Source: Amoebidium appalachense (taxonomy: Eukaryota > Ichthyosporea). From it: 64,000 bases of DNA. Positions within the stretch are counted from its first letter, which is position 1, and each line of letters begins with the position of its first letter. Shown in pieces: positions 62,941 to 64,000 of this stretch. The stretch covers positions 7,998,001-8,062,000 of the forward strand of contig CAVNZM010000009.1 in the NCBI GenBank assembly GCA_963693365.1, read 5' to 3'. The notes beneath the pieces are model-generated. The model did no database searches. It was not told the DNA's origin and worked only from the letters and a program-made list of their open reading frames with translations. Position numbers and translations under genes: made by a program.

Positions 62941-64000
62941 TGTGGTGGTGGGGGAAGAGGAGATCCGGTGGTGGTGGTGGTGGTGGGCCGGGGGGGGGGG
63001 GGGAGGGAGGGGGGGGGGGGCATTACGAACAAGTCCCCGGACGATTAGGCTTGACCCGTTACGATTCGGTTCGAGCCGGTACGAGTGAGTCCGCCCAACC
63101 CTGGGAATGGATAAGACTCGTGCGCACTCGGAGGCCCGGAAGTCCGCCTTGATTTCGCGGATGTAACGACGGAAAAGACGGCTGGAAATACTCAAATCTG
63201 TTTCACATCAATTTTTTATTTTTATTTTATCACGTTTTGTTCCCGGAGGGCCTTTTCAGGCCTTAACTAGGGAAACTACCGTCAACCACACAGCACCGAC
63301 AGCACACTAGTTAAGGTGCTATCTATGAGTTCAGCTAAGCTAAACCATCCTGCACAACCTAACTATAAGTACACACTTTGCCCAGGGCTACTACCCCAGC
63401 CACGCCGGCAGGAGTGTTTCACATCACTCGCACGTCCCTTTTCTGCGTGTACCCCCCGATCGAGGCGCCGGCCGTCGAGCCGTCGAGCCTGCATGCGCAT
63501 AGCAGGCTGCGCCCAGGGCCGGGGTGGCCGAAGCAGGGGCCGCCAGGGGGGGTCTATGCCGGAAATGCATGAGCCCCCCCTGCCCAGACGTCGGTCTGGG
63601 CCCCACAACGTCGTCGTCGAGAGCTGCCTGAACTCAATGTGTGGTGTGGTGGGTGGGGCACAAAACGTGCGCGTACCGCCAACTCACAGTGTACGAAGAG
63701 AAAGTGTGGCCGGCTACGCGCACGGCAAACGAAAAATTTAAAGGTACCCGTCTGCGGGCTGGTTGCTACCACCTACTGAGGCGGTGTCTCCCTTTTCTTT
63801 TTTTTTTTTTCTTTTCTTTTTGCAAAAAGGGACAGTAGATGTATAACGTCGCACGTGCGGCAACACGTCAGTATGTGTTAGGGCTGTAGTTGGTTGCTAC
63901 ACAAAACACCCGTGCTGCCAGCAGCGCGTGTGGGCCAAGTACCGCCGTATCTGTATTTAGCTAGCCGGATCACGCCTTGCTCTGTGCGGGCACTAGTGAT
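62941..64000. other. Right-edge region, no recognised gene
   Basis: Contains a G-rich tract at 62,989-63,020 and a CpG-rich unique stretch at 63,370-63,780. A minus-strand frame around 63,060-63,180 (with RRYIREIKADFRASE and an acceptor-like TTTCCAG before it) looks like a possible exon but cannot be assigned or joined. Confidence 0.4.

Overview
The window is nuclear DNA from a eukaryote. Five intron-bearing protein genes are spread over 64 kb. Their exons are short (about 40-250 bp, a few longer) and joined by canonical GT-AG introns. The introns and spacers are saturated with microsatellites ((CA)n/(GT)n, (CT)n, (TA)n) and with runs of 20-50 G or C. No bacterial, organellar or intact viral gene was seen. 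The gene set (UVSSA, an ESCRT-I TSG101, a SHIP-type inositol phosphatase with a C2 domain, a tandem-PDZ protein, a GT92 family relic) suits a protist, possibly a unicellular relative of animals. The sequence alone does not settle the taxon.

Layout, left to right. 144-6488 (-): the first nine exons of UVSSA, the transcription-coupled repair scaffold; its C-terminus lies beyond the left edge. 7637-11034 (+): a broken GT92-type glycosyltransferase, divergent from UVSSA. 13489-22715 (-): a complete nine-exon TSG101/VPS23. 25652-28258 (-): a complete three-exon sugar transporter of the major facilitator superfamily. 30388-53887 (-): a 23.5 kb, roughly 33-exon gene for a protein of about 1,640 residues with SAM, Ras-association-like, inositol polyphosphate 5-phosphatase and C2-like regions. 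55147-56391 (-): an intronless tandem-PDZ protein. 56616-56978 (-): a possible small secreted protein. 61188-61328 (+): one orphan exon. The rest is repeat-rich spacer.

The exons were rebuilt by hand from splice sites, reading phase and family conservation. In UVSSA (as far as it goes), TSG101, the transporter and the first 26 exons of the phosphatase every junction keeps phase. A few junctions near the 3' end of the phosphatase are unresolved and marked. The genes do not form an operon-like unit. They cover separate tasks: DNA repair, endosomal sorting, sugar import, phosphoinositide signalling and membrane scaffolding.

Most notable observations: the unusual domain order of the phosphatase; a catalytic exon present in three tandem copies, two of them decayed; G/C homopolymers starting directly after many 5' splice sites; 3' splice sites built from (CA)n; a dispersed intronic repeat that follows poly(G); and two foldback elements.
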